64,000 nucleotides of DNA from contig NC_088782.1 in the NCBI RefSeq assembly GCF_958450345.1, positions 103,322,358 to 103,386,357 of the forward strand. The letters are read 5' to 3'. Under the pieces are notes generated by a model, which saw only the letters and a program-made list of their open reading frames with translations, was not told where the DNA came from and did not search any database. This document shows positions 1-12,077 of the stretch, one piece after another. Every line of letters starts with the position of its first letter. The first letter of the stretch is position 1. Origin of the DNA: Calliphora vicina (lineage: Eukaryota; Arthropoda; Insecta; Diptera; Calliphoridae). Both the position numbers and the translations under genes were made by a program.

Positions 1-480
1 GTCAAATAGAAACCAAGAGACTTCAAATGAAGCAAGAAGCCTCTAGCTTTCATTGGTTAATCAGTGATCAATCAAAATTAAGCCTTGAATATAAAAACAT
101 CCTATATAAGACCGTTTTAAAACCAATTTGGACATATGGAATTCAATTATGGGGAATGGCTAGCAACACCAGTATTGATCTTTTACAGAGGGAGCACCAG
201 GGACTTAGAAATGACATTGGTAAAAGAAGAGTTCAGCAGGTCCGTGAGAAATATATTGTAAAGCTGCAAAACCATTCCGATACGCTTGCAAGACAACTTA
301 TGCAGATCCAAACCCCATCCAGGCTCCGTAGAGCAGATCAACCACCCCGATGAGATGAGTGCCAGTTAACCATAAAGGCTCTCTTGTTGAAGAACAAATA
401 GTCTTAACTTTAGTTATAAGATTTAAATACTTATTTTAAGGTCTATGAAAGGCAGTTTCAATAAATAAAAAAAATATGTT
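1..480 (+). mobile_element. 3' end of a Jockey-like LINE (degenerate)
   Basis: The frame from 27 to 353 reads as the extreme C-terminus of a Jockey-clade reverse transcriptase protein. It has the typical block LKPIWTYGIQLWG (residues about 31-43), then a shortened region, then NHSDTLARQL before the stop. The middle part that normally separates these blocks is largely missing, so this copy is internally deleted as well as cut off by the window edge. After the stop there is a short untranslated region with AATAAA at about 462 running into an A-rich end near 470, as expected for a LINE 3' terminus. It cannot make an active enzyme. The family call rests on motif recall. Confidence 0.8.
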
Positions 481-1259
481 TTTTGTTTGAAAAATATTTA
501 ATTTTCAATTACGTCAAATTCAACAAAATGTTCAAGTGCTTAAATTTTTGGGCCTTTGCTGCTTATTGGATATACTTTTCTAAGTCTGCGAAGAATACAG
601 TGAATTTTATATTGTAATGCTGCCTTCTTTGAATCGTTCTCTTCAAATATTCAATTCATTGGTAGTCGAATATTTGGAGAATTCTATTTCGTTATTTACA
701 ACTACGTAAAGCAAACTCGATGCTAATTTTGTTCCTAACAGTTCTAAAATAGCAAAATTAAAATGAAATTTCATCAATGAGAAAAGACAGCTGATTAAAA
801 AAAATTATTGGAATTAAAAAGCCGCCAACATATTGTTACTTTTGTATAACTGCAGTTATGTATGCATATTGGGAAGTGGTGGAAAGTATTTTTGTGTTCA
901 TCACCATTTCACAGTATTACCCAGTTGTATTGGTATTTCGATTTAAGCAATTTTCACAATAGTAAACCAATTTACATCTCATTTTCTAATCATGGAAAAT
1001 CCGCTTTAACGTTTACAAAAAAACTAACAACAATTTTTCAAATACAAGTAGATACAAATCTACAAAAAAAATGCTAGCAGTATCAGAATAGCATTTCAGA
1101 ATATTAATATTATATACAAAAATATTGATCAGTGCTTGTAATTATTGTGTTTTTTAAAAAGAAATATAATAAGAGTCCTCATGTAAACGCTTAAATATTT
1201 CGCAAACTGTGCAATCTGTAATTACACAGTGATACAAAAGTGACAAAAACAGTTTTGAT

Positions 1260-1430
1260 TTTCTGGAAACCATACCGACATTTCACTTGGTATTTGTGTT
1301 GGTCTAAAACTGATTTTGAAGGCCCACTAATTTTCAGAATCTTTGGAGGCCCATAACAAAAATTGGTCACCAAAAAACTGAGTATAGGATTTTATTATTC
1401 ATTGGTAGTAGACTCGAACATATACTGTCA
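1260..1430. repeat. Partial copy of the FB24 fold-back element
   Basis: This segment resembles the outer part of the right arm of the fold-back element at 24,523-26,834. Shared blocks include CTGATTTT...GGCCCA, TCGGTCACCAAAA-like sequence, GGTAGTAGA and TCGAACATATA. It stops before the outermost terminus and has no second arm nearby, so it is a fragment. Confidence 0.6.
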
Positions 1431-1687
1431 CGAGCGCGAGTTTTTTGAACTGTGTAAGTATTAAACAAATTTTATTGAAATCTAGTAATGTTTTCATCAA
1501 CGTAATGCAAGATATAAATCATGAATTCCATAAAACGTCACAAACAAATTGACCTTAGGTTTTCTGAGGGGGACCGATTTTCGCCATACTTCACAATATA
1601 ATTTCAGAGTACTTAGAACTGATTTGTGCAAACTTTTATTGGGATTGCTGCATAATCAACACATTTATGACTGATCAAATAGTATTC

Positions 1688-1850
1688 CGGGGCGACATGT
1701 GTATGGGGGCTAGGTGAAATCATGGATCGATATTGCTCATTTTTAAAATAATATTCAATATTCAACAGACAGACGGACGGACGGATGGACATAGCTAGAT
1801 CGTCTTAGAATTTCATAAACACCCAGAATATATATAGCTAAAAGAGGACG
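1688..1850 (-). mobile_element. HINE (DINE-1/mini-me type) fragment
   Basis: The segment contains CAGACGGACGGACGGATGG followed by ACATAGCTAGATCGTCTTAGAATTT. This is the reverse complement of the (GTCY)n core and its flank seen in the complete HINE copies of this window. The phrase GGGGGCTAGGTGAAATCATGGATCG just before it also matches the HINE-b body. Neither terminus is present. Confidence 0.65.
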
Positions 1851-1859
1851 AACATTGTT

Positions 1860-2610
1860 TATTATACATCTAAAAAACAATACGAATATCAACGAACTTA
1901 ATGAAAAGAAATATCAATTATGAAACAGAAATAACAATAAATAACTGATCAGATTACAGCAGCTATTTTGTTAGTAACTTTTTTTTAGCTGGAAATATAA
2001 AATTTGATTCACATTTGCCTGGCTCAATTAAAACTCTATCAATAGGAACTTAATGGTATTTTATTATAGCAAAGGATACTTCCTGATTCTGCTAAATATA
2101 CACAACATTTTTCTCGAGTTTATATTTCAACATATCACCACATTTTTCAGCAAACTCCAACAACAATGGATGAATGAAGTTAAATAAAAAACAATATCAA
2201 TTCAGAGCACAACAAAAAAATGTTGTTACAAATCAATGCGCCAGAAGGAAAACTAAACTGTATGAATGTGCAATCAAATGGAAAAATTGCGGACTCTCAT
2301 ACCCAGACGAAAACAGCCAACCGTCACATTGAACATTGGGGAGGTCACACTTGTATGGAGCGAAAAAAAAATAGTTGATATCGAGCAATATAAAAGGACA
2401 AATATAAAAAAGTGTTTTTTTAAGCCTGAAAGAACTTATGAAAGGGTTAACTGTTAAACTAACTGTCGTGCTGCTCTCACTTTTTGAGATTTATGATCAG
2501 TATACTCTGGCAAATCATCACGAATAGATTGAGGCTTGGACAAAGCTACCAAATTATCCAAATTAATTTTTAAAATCAGTCATTAATTCTGGCAACTTAT
2601 AGATGACTGT
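1860..2610. other. No gene recognised
   Basis: AT-rich sequence. The only long frame (2266-2457) has no recognisable motif, and I treat it as chance. I see no tandem repeat or inverted repeat. Confidence 0.5.
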
Positions 2611-2620
2611 TTTATCGTAA

Positions 2621-2849
2621 TATTGTCGCATATGGAGTGAGACCAATCCACAACAGACCCTACGGCCTCTATTACATCCAGAAAATTGCACCGTTTGTTG
2701 CGATTTAGACGCTGGTGGCACCATCGGACCTTATTCATTACAAAAATGAAGCCGGAGCTCGCGTTACGGTCAATAGAGATCGTTACCGCAACATGATCAA
2801 TGATTCTTTGTTTGAAAATATGGATGACAATGATCTGGGCGAGATGTGG
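2621..2849 (+). pseudogene. Mariner-superfamily transposase fragment
   Basis: Two overlapping frames give YCRIWSETNPQQTL, HPENCTVCCDLDAGGTIGPY and then, after a frameshift, HYKNEAGARVTVN and RDRYRNMIND ending in GEMW. This is the central part of a Tc1/mariner-superfamily transposase: the NCRIW...HPE..TVWC...GGIIGPYFF...VTVNG.RY block that precedes the second catalytic aspartate. It is the same family as the pseudogenes at 28,640-29,283 and 29,432-33,908. It ends just before the WFQQDGA motif, lacks both N-terminus and catalytic core, and carries a frameshift. The reading is clear. The exact family name is not certain. Confidence 0.8.
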
Positions 2850-2850
2850 T

Positions 2851-5013
2851 AAAAAAATGTGTTAGTTTTTACAATTTCAAGTTCTATAGGGCTGAAAAAA
2901 CACTCTTACTAAAATTTGTCTGGTTTATATTTAAGATTTTTCAGATTTATTTTGAAGGTGTCACACGTTGCACAGTGCTTCGTTTTCATAGGGGCAATGG
3001 ACAAAAATAGGAGTTATTTCAGACTAATAAAAATTAGTACTATATTACCTATTGGTAAGATTAAAAAAAATAATTCTTGAAAAAATCCGTGCAAGGATAC
3101 GGGTATCTCCTATATATCCTGAACATATAATTTTGAATAAATTATCTCCTATAACATTTTAAAATTTGATTATAATGATTTTTATAAAGTTATTGTTGTT
3201 TGTGAAAATTTTTATTACAATCGCAACAAGGATTCGGGTGGCTGCCATAAATCCTTTTCCTTAAAAAACCTAGAAACCTGAATAAAATTATTAATTTTCA
3301 GAAATTATTGTTCTCTTATAATATTAGATGCAAAATTATGAAAATTTCATCGGAAGATTATTCATAATTCCAAGACATCAAGATTTCAATATCCTGTATA
3401 ACATCTAATTTTTTTTAAAAAATTCGTAAAAATCGTTTTTTATTTTGGAACCAAGCATTAATTTAGTTATTAACATTTCAGTTATATTGAAATATTATAT
3501 ATATTTTCTAAATTCGGAAGGACGGATGGACGGACATTTTCAAATGTTCATAGACATATGGTTCAGCTGTAGTATTAGAAACTTCATGTTGGATTATACT
3601 TTAAGTGTTCATAATATCAGCAGAAGCTCATATTACTATCTCAACCTAAGGATATGTAGGTTATATTCAATTATTGAGTTACTTACATTTACGGTAAAAA
3701 TGTATTATTTATGGGTGCCATCAAAAACAAATTTTTTTTAAAGTTCTGGTCAAAATGGACAAATAATGACTTCACATTATAATAAATAAGAGATAGGCAG
3801 TAGATAAAATTAAAAAAAAATTAAAATTGATTAACATGTTTTTTTTCAAAATTAAATCAAACTTTGACATTGTTTGGATTTCAGCTAAAAAACATACAAC
3901 ATCAAGAACCAAATAAAGAACTATTAATACACTTTGTGCCATTAAACTGCTTTTGTTAAATAAAGCAATATTTCTTAGTTATTTATAAGAAAAAACGGTA
4001 TTATTTTATAAAAAAACCAAAAATCTGGAGCTATTTTCCCAAACCATCAAATTGAAAATTTACAAAATGTCAATTTTTATACATTTAAACAAAAACAAAA
4101 TTTTAATAGTCTTCATACGAAAGGACAACTAATGATTGCATTTTCTTATAGATAATACTTAAGGCTATTCTATAGTAAAACATAATCAAAATAGATTAAC
4201 ATATATTTTACTAATATTCCAACAAAATTTTAGAATTTCAGGCTTACAATAAACAAAATGTTAATTATTAAAAATTGCGCACATTAAACAGTTAAACTTT
4301 TTTTGACAAAAACAGTAATTTCGCATAATTTAACATTCATATTCTTTCATTTGCCATCAATCAAAAGTTTATATCTTTTAAAACGAACTTTTAACAATTA
4401 TTTTAGTTAACCATAAAAAAAATATATTTTTCTCCATAAAATTTATGTTGAAAATATACTAACTTTAGCGACCTCTAGTGACGACAAAAAAATATATTTA
4501 CAAAAACTCTTTTTTGCACGAATGCGTTATTTAGTTGTCTATTCAAAAATATAAATTTCATCAACATCAATTACATGATCTTGTTTTTGAATTTTATCCA
4601 TTGAACAAAGCACTGTGCGTTGGGTTCAAATGGTATAAAAGTGGCGATTAATTGAAATTTAGAAATAAAGTTTTTATAATAAATTTTGGTATAGGGTAAA
4701 AGTAGATAAAATTCTACATTACTAGCTGTACAAATAAATCAACTAAGTTGTTTACTTTCTTTTCCGTGAGCGGTCAAAGTTAGCAAATTCTTGCTGTTTT
4801 TAAAAAAAGGGAAAAAATTGGAAATTTTTACAATTCAAGCGATTATTGTTAGTATTAAATCTATTAAAAGTAAATCTTTTATAATGGAACCTTCAACATT
4901 AGGTATTAAAGTATATAGTAACATTTTGTTTTTTTATAAAAATTATGTGTATATGTATATTTTTAATAATTATTTTAAAAAAAGGTCCAAAATTGGGATA
5001 ATTTAATGGACAT
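2851..5013. other. AT-rich region without recognisable features
   Basis: More than 2 kb of A/T-run-rich sequence. Open frames such as 3445-3741 and 4791-5006 are rich in I, F, Y, K and N and show no domain motif. I see no TIRs, tandem arrays or RNA gene. Confidence 0.5.
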
Positions 5014-5022
5014 GTATTAAGT

Positions 5023-6041
5023 GGTACCGTGAAATAGCTCCCAAATGAAATAACTCCCAATTAAATAACTCCCTATGAAATAATTCCCATTAAAAATTAA
5101 ATAATTCCCAAACTTAAAAAATTAAATAACTACCAAAGGGTAAAATTAAATTACTCCCAATAATCGGCGGTTTCATAATTTTAAAAATATTACTCCCAAA
5201 AAAGCGAAATAATTCCCAATGAAATAAATCCCAATAGAAATGAAATAATTCTCAATCCGAAGCAATTTATTTATGCAATCTAAAAAAAGGAACTTCAAAA
5301 GTGAAATTATTCTTTCTTACCAAACATTTTTTGCATTGTTTTACTCCTCTGGGATGTGTCAAAAACTGGCTTCACTCAGAAAATTAGTTTTGCATTGGAG
5401 GCCTTCGGCCGGGCGCTAAGATTTTCTCCTCTGGGATGTATCAAAAACTGGCTACGCTCAGAAAAGTTTTTTGCATTGCCGGCCTTTGGCCGCGCGCTAA
5501 GGTTTTCTCCTCTGGGGTGTATCAAAATTGGGTTTCGCTCTGAAAAGTTTTTTGCATTGCCAGCCTTCGGCCGGACGCTAAGGATTTCTCCTCCGTGGTG
5601 TATCAAAATCTGGCTTCGATTAGAAAAGATTGCTTTCATTGCAGAAAGGTTTTATAATATTTTATATTTAAACCCGATTTTCATTTCGCACCAGATTAAG
5701 ATCCAAAAAACTTTTCTAAGTTAAGCCAGTTTTTGATATTTATGGGTTCTGCTTTTGCAAAGTAGAACCCAACAAAAATGAAATAACTCCCAATACAGTG
5801 AAATAACTCCTAATTCCCAAAATAAAATGAAATAAAACCCAACAAAAATATCATTGGGAGTTGTTTCATTGGAAGTTATTGCATTATGAAATAAGTCCCA
5901 ACAAAAAATTATGAAATAACTGCCTATGCGTTAGGAGTTGTTTCATAATGAAATAAGTCCTAAGTTGTATGAAAAATTTGTTGGGTGTTATTTCATCTTT
6001 TCGTGGGGAGTTATTTCATTTGGGAGTTATTTCACGGTACC
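5023..6041. mobile_element. Fold-back DNA element with 9-bp target duplication (Mutator-like?)
   Basis: The element begins GGTACCGTGAAATAGCTCCC and ends with the inverse GAGTTATTTCACGGTACC. It is flanked on both sides by GTATTAAGT (5014-5022 and 6042-6050), a 9-bp direct repeat. The outer 200-300 bp on each side are built from many short degenerate units of AAATAACTCCCA, in one orientation on the left and mainly the opposite on the right, so the termini can fold back. A 9-bp duplication with long repetitive TIRs is typical of Mutator-like elements, so I infer that superfamily. No transposase is present and it would be non-autonomous. The centre holds a separate GC-richer tandem repeat (5344-5668). 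Confidence 0.75.
5344..5668. repeat. 81-bp tandem repeat, four units, GC-rich
   Basis: Units start at CTCCTCTGGG or its variants at 5344, 5426, 5507 and 5588, giving a period of 81-82 bp. Each unit contains GCCTTCGGCCGGGCGCTAAG or a variant, followed by TTCTCCTC and GTATCAAAA.CTGG. Because 81 is a multiple of three, the array stays open on both strands (frames 5356-5724 + and 5376-5639 -). The frames encode only the repeat and I do not regard them as genes. Its GC content is clearly above that of the host element. Confidence 0.85.
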
Positions 6042-6131
6042 GTATTAAGTTAGTAATAGTTGAAATAAATTTTATAGATTTTAGAATAGTATAGAATATC
6101 AGCTTATATTTAAGAGAAAAAAGTCCAGACA

Positions 6132-6329
6132 ATGCCCGGCCCTTTTTTTCATTTTTGTGTAAAAACTCTGGTTGTCATTTATTTAACAAGACAAGCAAAT
6201 GATAACAACGATGAAGATAGTGATGATGATTATGATGAAGAAGATTATAATAATGATGATGAAGATAATGATTATAATGAAGCTTATGATAATTGGGATA
6301 TTTTTGGTGAATTTGAGAATGCAGAATAA
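6132..6329 (+). other. Acidic low-complexity open frame, coding status doubtful
   Basis: A 65-residue frame: about 20 ordinary residues (MPGPFFHFCVKTLVVIYLTR), then a run dominated by D, E, N and Y from GAT/GAA/AAT codon repeats, ending GEFENAE. Acidic tails of this kind occur at protein C-termini, including some transposases, but a GAT/AAT microsatellite gives the same pattern by chance. I saw no upstream exon, splice context or partner frame. It lies just outside the fold-back element that ends at 6041. Confidence 0.15.
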
Positions 6330-6449
6330 TACAAATATTTTAATATATTTTTTATTACGAAGGTAAAACGAAACCAAAGATTTCCCCAAAACTTTTAAAT
6401 TTTAATTTTTACATTTACTGAATTTAGTGAAAAAAATTGGATACAAATT

Positions 6450-6953
6450 TATACTAATAGGAATACATATAACATATTAACTTATTCCTTAAATTTATTT
6501 TGATTTCAAAGTTACAGCGAAAATTATATTTTTCCGAAAAACAAAAAACGATTAACAGGTTAAAATTTGTTTTTCCATTTTTTTCAAAAGCTGCGTTTTT
6601 TTGTATTTATGATTATTCATTACAAAAATTTATAATATTCTCTTTTGTGACTTTTTTGAAAAAAATTTTATATTTATAAAATTTTGTGCAAAACAAAAAT
6701 TAAAATTTAAATTAAATTTATACTAATATAAATACATATAATAAATTTATTTGAATTTTTTAATAGCACATTAGGTATGCTTTAATTTTAAATTTTATTC
6801 ATTAATTTATCGCTTTTCATTCCAAAGTTATAGCATAAATTGTGAGCTAAGGTCTTGTTTTCCAAAAAAGAATTTTTATCTAAAGTTCTGTGTTTTTATG
6901 GATTTATGATTAGTCATTACTAAAAAATTATAATATTCTCTTTTGTTATTTTT
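6450..6953. repeat. Degenerate satellite-like repeat, left block
   Basis: It contains repeated phrases such as TTTAATAGCACATTAGGTAT, TTTATCGCTTTTCATTCCAAAG and CATAAATTGTGA. The same phrases recur at 9,990-10,130 and 10,250-10,390. Units are about 260-320 bp and poorly conserved. HINE-a copy A begins immediately to the right, inside a T-rich run of this block. Confidence 0.6.
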
Positions 6954-9243
6954 ATACCCTCCACCACCATAAGTGGTGAATGAGGGTATATATAAGTTTG
7001 TCATTCCGTGTGTAACATTGAGAAATATTCATCTGAGACCCAACAAAGTATATATATTATTGATCCTTATGAAATTCTAAGTCGATTGAGCCATGTCCGT
7101 CTGTCTGTCCGTCTGTCCGTCTGTGTAAAACACGCTCACGTCCAAAATACACAAACAAACTTAGTAGAGTTGCAAGAAAAGTGTTTATTATTGTCCTAAG
7201 CAGTTTGGTATTGAAAATCAGCGAAATCGGTACAGTGGAACCAAAGTTATGAATGAAAATGTGGGACAACCTCAAACAAAAATTGATAATTTTCACATAT
7301 TTTTGGACATTTTTTGTAAATATATTGCAGCTAATATCATAAAATTGCACTCGTTACTTTTATGATAAAAGGAGTAACTCTGGTGAAAATTATAAGAATC
7401 GGTCCATGATTTCTCCTAGCCCCCATACAAATTTCTTCCCGAAATATGGTTCTATGGTCTATAAATGCCTACAAAATAGGAGTATCCATATGAAATTCAG
7501 CGAAAATAAGTTTCGTGGTAAAAGAAATTATATTACAAAATTTTTCGTGGATCGGCCCATATTTGACCATAGCCCCCATATAAAGTACACTTCCGAAAAT
7601 CTCTTAAATAAGCATAAATGTCTTACAAATATCGCTATCAAGTTGAAATTCGAAATGAATAATCCCCATATATACCAAAATCGCTGTACCTAATTCTATG
7701 AATATCGGCCGATAATTGGTTATAGCTCCCATATAAGGACCACTTCCGAAAAACACAATAACCTACATAAATATCTAAAAAATATCAATATCAAAACAAA
7801 ATTTCACACAGATCCGTAATTTATATTTAGAAATCATACTACTGGATTTTGTGAATATCGGTCCATATTTGACCATAGCTCCCATATAAGGTCCACTTCC
7901 GAAAATCAGTTAAGTACTCATAAATCTCTTATAAATATCTTTATCATGCTAAAATTCGACAAAAATTATACTCATATATATAGATATCACTGTACCAAAT
8001 TTTATGCAGATTGGCCGATAATTGGTCATAGCTCCCCTATAAGGCCCATTTCCGAAAAAAGATATTAACCTTAAAAAGTATTATAAACATATCGATATCA
8101 AAATGAAATTACGCACAGATCCAGTAATTTGAATCCAGTAATAATACTTCTGGATTTTGTGAATATCGGTCCATATTTAACCATAGCTCCCATATAAGGT
8201 CCACTCCCGAAAATCACTAATATCCTCATACATTTCTTACAAATATAGTTATCAGGTTGAAATTCAAAACAAATTTATTCAATATATACAAAAATCGATG
8301 TACCAAATTTTATGATGATTGCCCATAATTGGTCATAACCTCCATATAAGAACTTCTTCAGGAAAACACATTACCCAGCACAAATATCCATAAAAATCTA
8401 CAATCAACCAAAATTTTACACCGATGAGTAATTTGTATCCAAGAATCGTACTACAAGATTTTTTAAATATTGGTGCATAATTCGGCATAGATCCCACATA
8501 AGATCCACTCTTGTTAATAGCGTTATTTATATGAAATTCTACAAAAATAGCCCTTAAATACTTAGGACTATAATAGGTCATAGCATCCATATATTAAACC
8601 AAAATAGTACACAGATCAGTAATTTGTATTCAAAAATCATAATACTGAATTTTGTGAATATTGGTCCATAATTGGCCACAGCTCTCATATAAATACATAA
8701 AAATCACGTAAAAATATTTTATGACAATCGAATCATAATAGGTCATAGCTCCCGCATAAGTCCCACAACCAAATATTTTGAAATTTGTCTAAATATATTT
8801 GTATACCCTTTTTTATACTCTGTTTCTTCACTTGAGGTTAAAAGGGAAAAATGTTGAGGTCCAGACTTAAACTCGACAACACTTCCCCTTTGCGCATGTG
8901 AAATTTCATTAAAATCGGACTAAGGGTTTAGAAGTTACAGATTTGTTTCCCTCTTTTTTTTTTCTCATACCACTGTGCGCCACTTTGACACTCAGATATT
9001 GTAGATCGTTTAACCCAGTTCCAACAAACTGTTTACGGTTACCTATGTAAGAAAATAATAATGTACACGAAGATTTAGAAAAATTAAATTTAGACGACAA
9101 TTTTCAATTAAAACACAATAATTAACTGTGTCAAACGTTCTAATAGGAATTTCAGTTATAAATTGCTGAATTAGATACAATTTTTCATATTTAGGTGGAG
9201 GGTATTTAAGATTCGGCACGGCCGAATATAGTACTCTTACTTG
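6954..9243 (+). mobile_element. HINE-a copy A: complete Helentron-derived element with 153-bp repeats
   Basis: The 5' end is ATACCCTCCACC (6954) and its inverse GGTGGAGGGTAT lies subterminally at 9194. That is followed by a hairpin ATTCGGC-ACG-GCCGAAT and the end CTCTTACTTG. This layout (terminal repeat at 5', subterminal at 3', then a palindrome) is characteristic of Helentron-associated elements of the DINE-1/mini-me group. Near the 5' end are (TA)-rich sequence and the (GTCY)n core GTCCGTCTGTCTGTCCGTCT. The body from about 7,560 to 8,400 consists of tandem units, with ATAGCTCCCATATAAGG recurring at about 7570, 7722, 7875, 8028, 8183 and 8336 (period about 153 bp). It has no coding capacity, and the frames inside are incidental. 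Copy B is at 44,883-47,250. Confidence 0.9.
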
Positions 9244-9950
9244 TTTTGAATTAAAATCGAATTAAAATCGAAAATATGAATTTATTATGATACTCTATCC
9301 AATCTACATTTTTTAGAATATCGTATTTTAACATTTTATAGAAATGGCGAATAATGTTCGAGTTTTTTTTTAATGTCAAATTTTATTTTTTCACAAATTC
9401 ATATACATACATATTATTCTTTTGTCAATTTGTGAGAAAATTAAATTTTATTTTTTATCCTATCAATAACATATTCATAAAAATATGGTTCAACACGAAA
9501 AATGGATCGAAGACGTCTTAAAAGAAAAGCGCAGCCAATTATTGATGTTGTTTTTGACAATTCGAATCTTCAAAATCAGCAAACATCAGAAATATGTGCT
9601 GAGTTTATTGCATTAGAAAGTGAAAACACATCTAACGCAACATTATTGGATAATAATAAAGGTATGGAATATGCATTATTTCAAGAATAAATTGCTCGAT
9701 GGTATAAAGTATACGAAATTGTTCATATATTTAATCGAAATCGAATCATTTTAGAACATTTTTAATACCGAAAAAGGTATAGTATATCGATAAAAATTAG
9801 AATCAGAATAATAAACGATTTTCGACTCTTTATCGCTCTGCACACTACATAGGAAAACACGCACATTCTCGATATTATATCGAAGTCGATATCGATAAAA
9901 TTTTACGAAAAAATGATTCATTTTCGATATAACTTTGAATCATTTTGCAT
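9244..9950 (+). other. AT-rich interval with one short open frame (9502-9690)
   Basis: The frame at 9502-9690 encodes 62 residues beginning MDRRRLKRKAQPIID. It has a basic start and a mixed, globular-looking composition that is less biased than neighbouring chance frames. I do not recognise a family and see no intron boundary or homologous copy in the window. The rest of the interval is featureless. It could be a lone exon, a relic, or chance. Confidence 0.2.
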
Positions 9951-10480
9951 ACTGGGTATATATTTATTTTTTGAATTTATTATTTGAATTTTTTAATAGC
10001 ACTTTAAATATGCTTTAATTTCCAATTTTTTCCATTAATTTATCGCTTTCGATTCCAAAGTTACAGCATATATTGTGAATTAAGGTATTTAAAAAAAAAA
10101 AAAAAACAATCATGAAAAAACAATTTTATAATATTCTCCTTTGTGACTGTTTTGAAAAAATTTGTAAATTTATACAATTTTGTGTAAAACAAAAATTGGA
10201 TTTAAAATTAAATTTATACAAATATAAATAATACAGTAAATTTAAAATTTGATTTTTTAATAGCACATTATGTATGCTTTAATTTCCAATTTCATTCAAT
10301 AATTTATCGTTTTTCATTCCAAAGTTACAGCATAAATTGTGAACAAAGGTCTTTTTTTCCAAAAAAACAATAATGCGCTTAAAAGGTTAAAAAACTATTT
10401 TTTTTTACCTTTTTTCTAAAATGCTGTGTTTTTTATGAGCTTATAATAACTCATCAATAAAAATATATTATATTTTAAAA
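9950..10480. repeat. Degenerate satellite-like repeat, right block
   Basis: Two units, 264 bp apart at the TATGCTTTAATTTCCAATTT landmark (about 10,010 and 10,274), match the block at 6,450-6,953. The phrases ATTCCAAAGTTACAGCATA and TATAATATTCTC recur in each unit. Confidence 0.6.
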
Positions 10481-10809
10481 CTACGGCTTCTATGAATTAA
10501 TCGCCATCGAACCCATAGTGCTTCATGTGCATTTCTGTATAATAAGAAAAATCTGTGCAAAGTGTGAAAGAAATTCAAAACTAGCAGCTAATAGCTATTC
10601 ATGAAATCTATAACAAATTCTAAAATTCTATTCTAGACATGCTTTCAAAATCATCACCTAGAGAATTGCTGAAATATCTACAGTTTTTCTTTTTGGGACT
10701 ACCCTAATGAACATTTACTTATATATGGTATCTATGTTTGTGAACAATCTAAGATGAAAGTAAATATAGATATGCACATATATAAAAATTTATATTTACA
10801 TATGAATGT

Positions 10810-11076
10810 TAGGGTGGCCCCGTTTGTATGGGAGAAAAATAAGATTCCCAACTAAAATGATGATAAATTTTGACATAAATCTATTTAATGTTAAAATTAA
10901 TACTTTCGGCTCACTATATAAATTTATTGATATTTGTACGAACTGAAATGTCAAATTGATTCACTTTTTCTTTATTGTCGTCTACGCAAGAACATGGTAG
11001 ACTGAGCAGGATAAACTATATCTTAGAATATATTAAACTTTTATTTTAGTATATTGTACATTTAGGGGCCACCTTA
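10810..11076. mobile_element. Short hAT-like MITE (267 bp)
   Basis: Imperfect terminal inverted repeats: TAGGGTGGCCCC on the left and GGGGCCACCTTA on the right. TAGGG-type termini are common in hAT elements. No clean 8-bp duplication is visible, so either the boundaries or the class are uncertain. There is no coding capacity. Confidence 0.5.
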
Positions 11077-11077
11077 T

Positions 11078-11570
11078 TGTTCAATATATGTAGGTGATGT
11101 CAACAATAATGATGATGATCACACTTTTGAAGTGTGTTTGTATGTCACCACACCAACAGACTGCTCCTTCCAGCTGTAGACTATACAGTACAGTATTGTA
11201 GATAATAACTTTTGTAGTTAAATGAAGTTTGATGGAGAAAAAAAAACACACCACATCAATGGTTAGCCAAGGGATAAATAAAATGAGTTGTTTGCTTTTG
11301 AACATTAAAGAGGGAAATAAATGAAAATTTAATTTAAATTTCGACCAGCAAGTAGAGAGACCAAGTAGTGAGACCAAAAATTAAACAGATTTAATATCAA
11401 GGGGAATTTGTGTAACTTTAAACAAACTACTAATAACTATGTAGTAGTACAAACTTAACTTTAAACATATTTAAGCAGTAATTTATTTAAAATGTTATGA
11501 GTTACAAACTTCTATATATAGAAGTTTAAATAGAAAAAGTGCCATAAAATTAAATAACATTGTTACGAAA
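11078..11570. other. No gene recognised
   Basis: This region holds a reverse-strand open frame (11,081-11,377) with no recognised motif and a small GATGAT run near 11,108. I see no repeat terminus other than the flanking elements. Confidence 0.4.
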
Positions 11571-12060
11571 TTGCACCATCAATTTGAATTTAACGATTAA
11601 CGATACATTGTAATAAGTGAATACTTGGCAGCACAGTGCTGCCAACATTAACTGTCAAAGCTGCCGAAAGTCCGCTCTAGAAATGGAGCATTCTAGTTTT
11701 GTCCGTTAGATAGCTTCATGAAGCTTCTAGAATATGGTAGAACAAGCTGCAGAGAGTTTACTTTATCATAGGCGCTGTTAGAGTAAAAATCAACCGCATT
11801 ACCAACGTTTTCTTGTACATCGTTAAAGTTTTCTGGAAAGTATTTCCTCTCCACAATTTTAAGATTTCTCCGTTTTTGATAAGATTAGCTTTAGAAGGAT
11901 AAAAATGCTTCGACTGGGTCGTATTAAGTTTAAATTTGCTCTGAATGTTTGCCTTATGTCGAATTCCTTTAAGCTCTATCCGATATTTTCTGATTTCAAA
12001 GCGCCATTAACATATCGCCAGTTTTATGAGAAAACTGCAGCGATATGTTAATGACGTTGT
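11571..12060 (+). mobile_element. Possible solo LTR of a Ty3/gypsy-like element
   Basis: The sequence opens with TGTTACGAAATTGCACC, a TGTTACG start used by many insect gypsy-type LTRs, and continues through a GC-richer stretch with TTCTAGAATATGG-like promoter-region words. I could not find the matching CA-terminated 3' end, a primer-binding site, or a second LTR. The call rests on the start motif and general look only. Confidence 0.3.
12006..12052. repeat. Near-perfect hairpin
   Basis: ATTAACATATCGC pairs with GCGATATGTTAAT around an inner pair CAGTTTT/AAAACTG and a loop of about four bases. It lies about 25 bp to the left of the 3' terminus of a HINE-c element. Confidence 0.75.
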
Positions 12061-12077
12061 ACAGTGGTATAGAGAAA

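Noticed and set aside
5356..5724. Overlapping frames on both strands through the 81-bp repeat
   Set aside because: 81 is divisible by three, so stop-free frames persist on both strands. The peptides are repeats only.
6132..6329. Acidic small protein gene
   Set aside because: GAT/GAA/AAT runs can generate it by chance. I found no homologous copy, exon structure or motif, so it is kept only as a low-confidence note.
7057..7350. Repeated regular units that might suggest a CRISPR-like array (also 45,006-46,300)
   Set aside because: The units are contiguous degenerate 153-bp tandem copies without spacers, inside a eukaryotic Helentron-derived element.
11571..12060. Complete LTR retrotransposon
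   Set aside because: No second LTR, gag/pol frame, primer-binding site or polypurine tract was seen. Only a possible LTR start is present.
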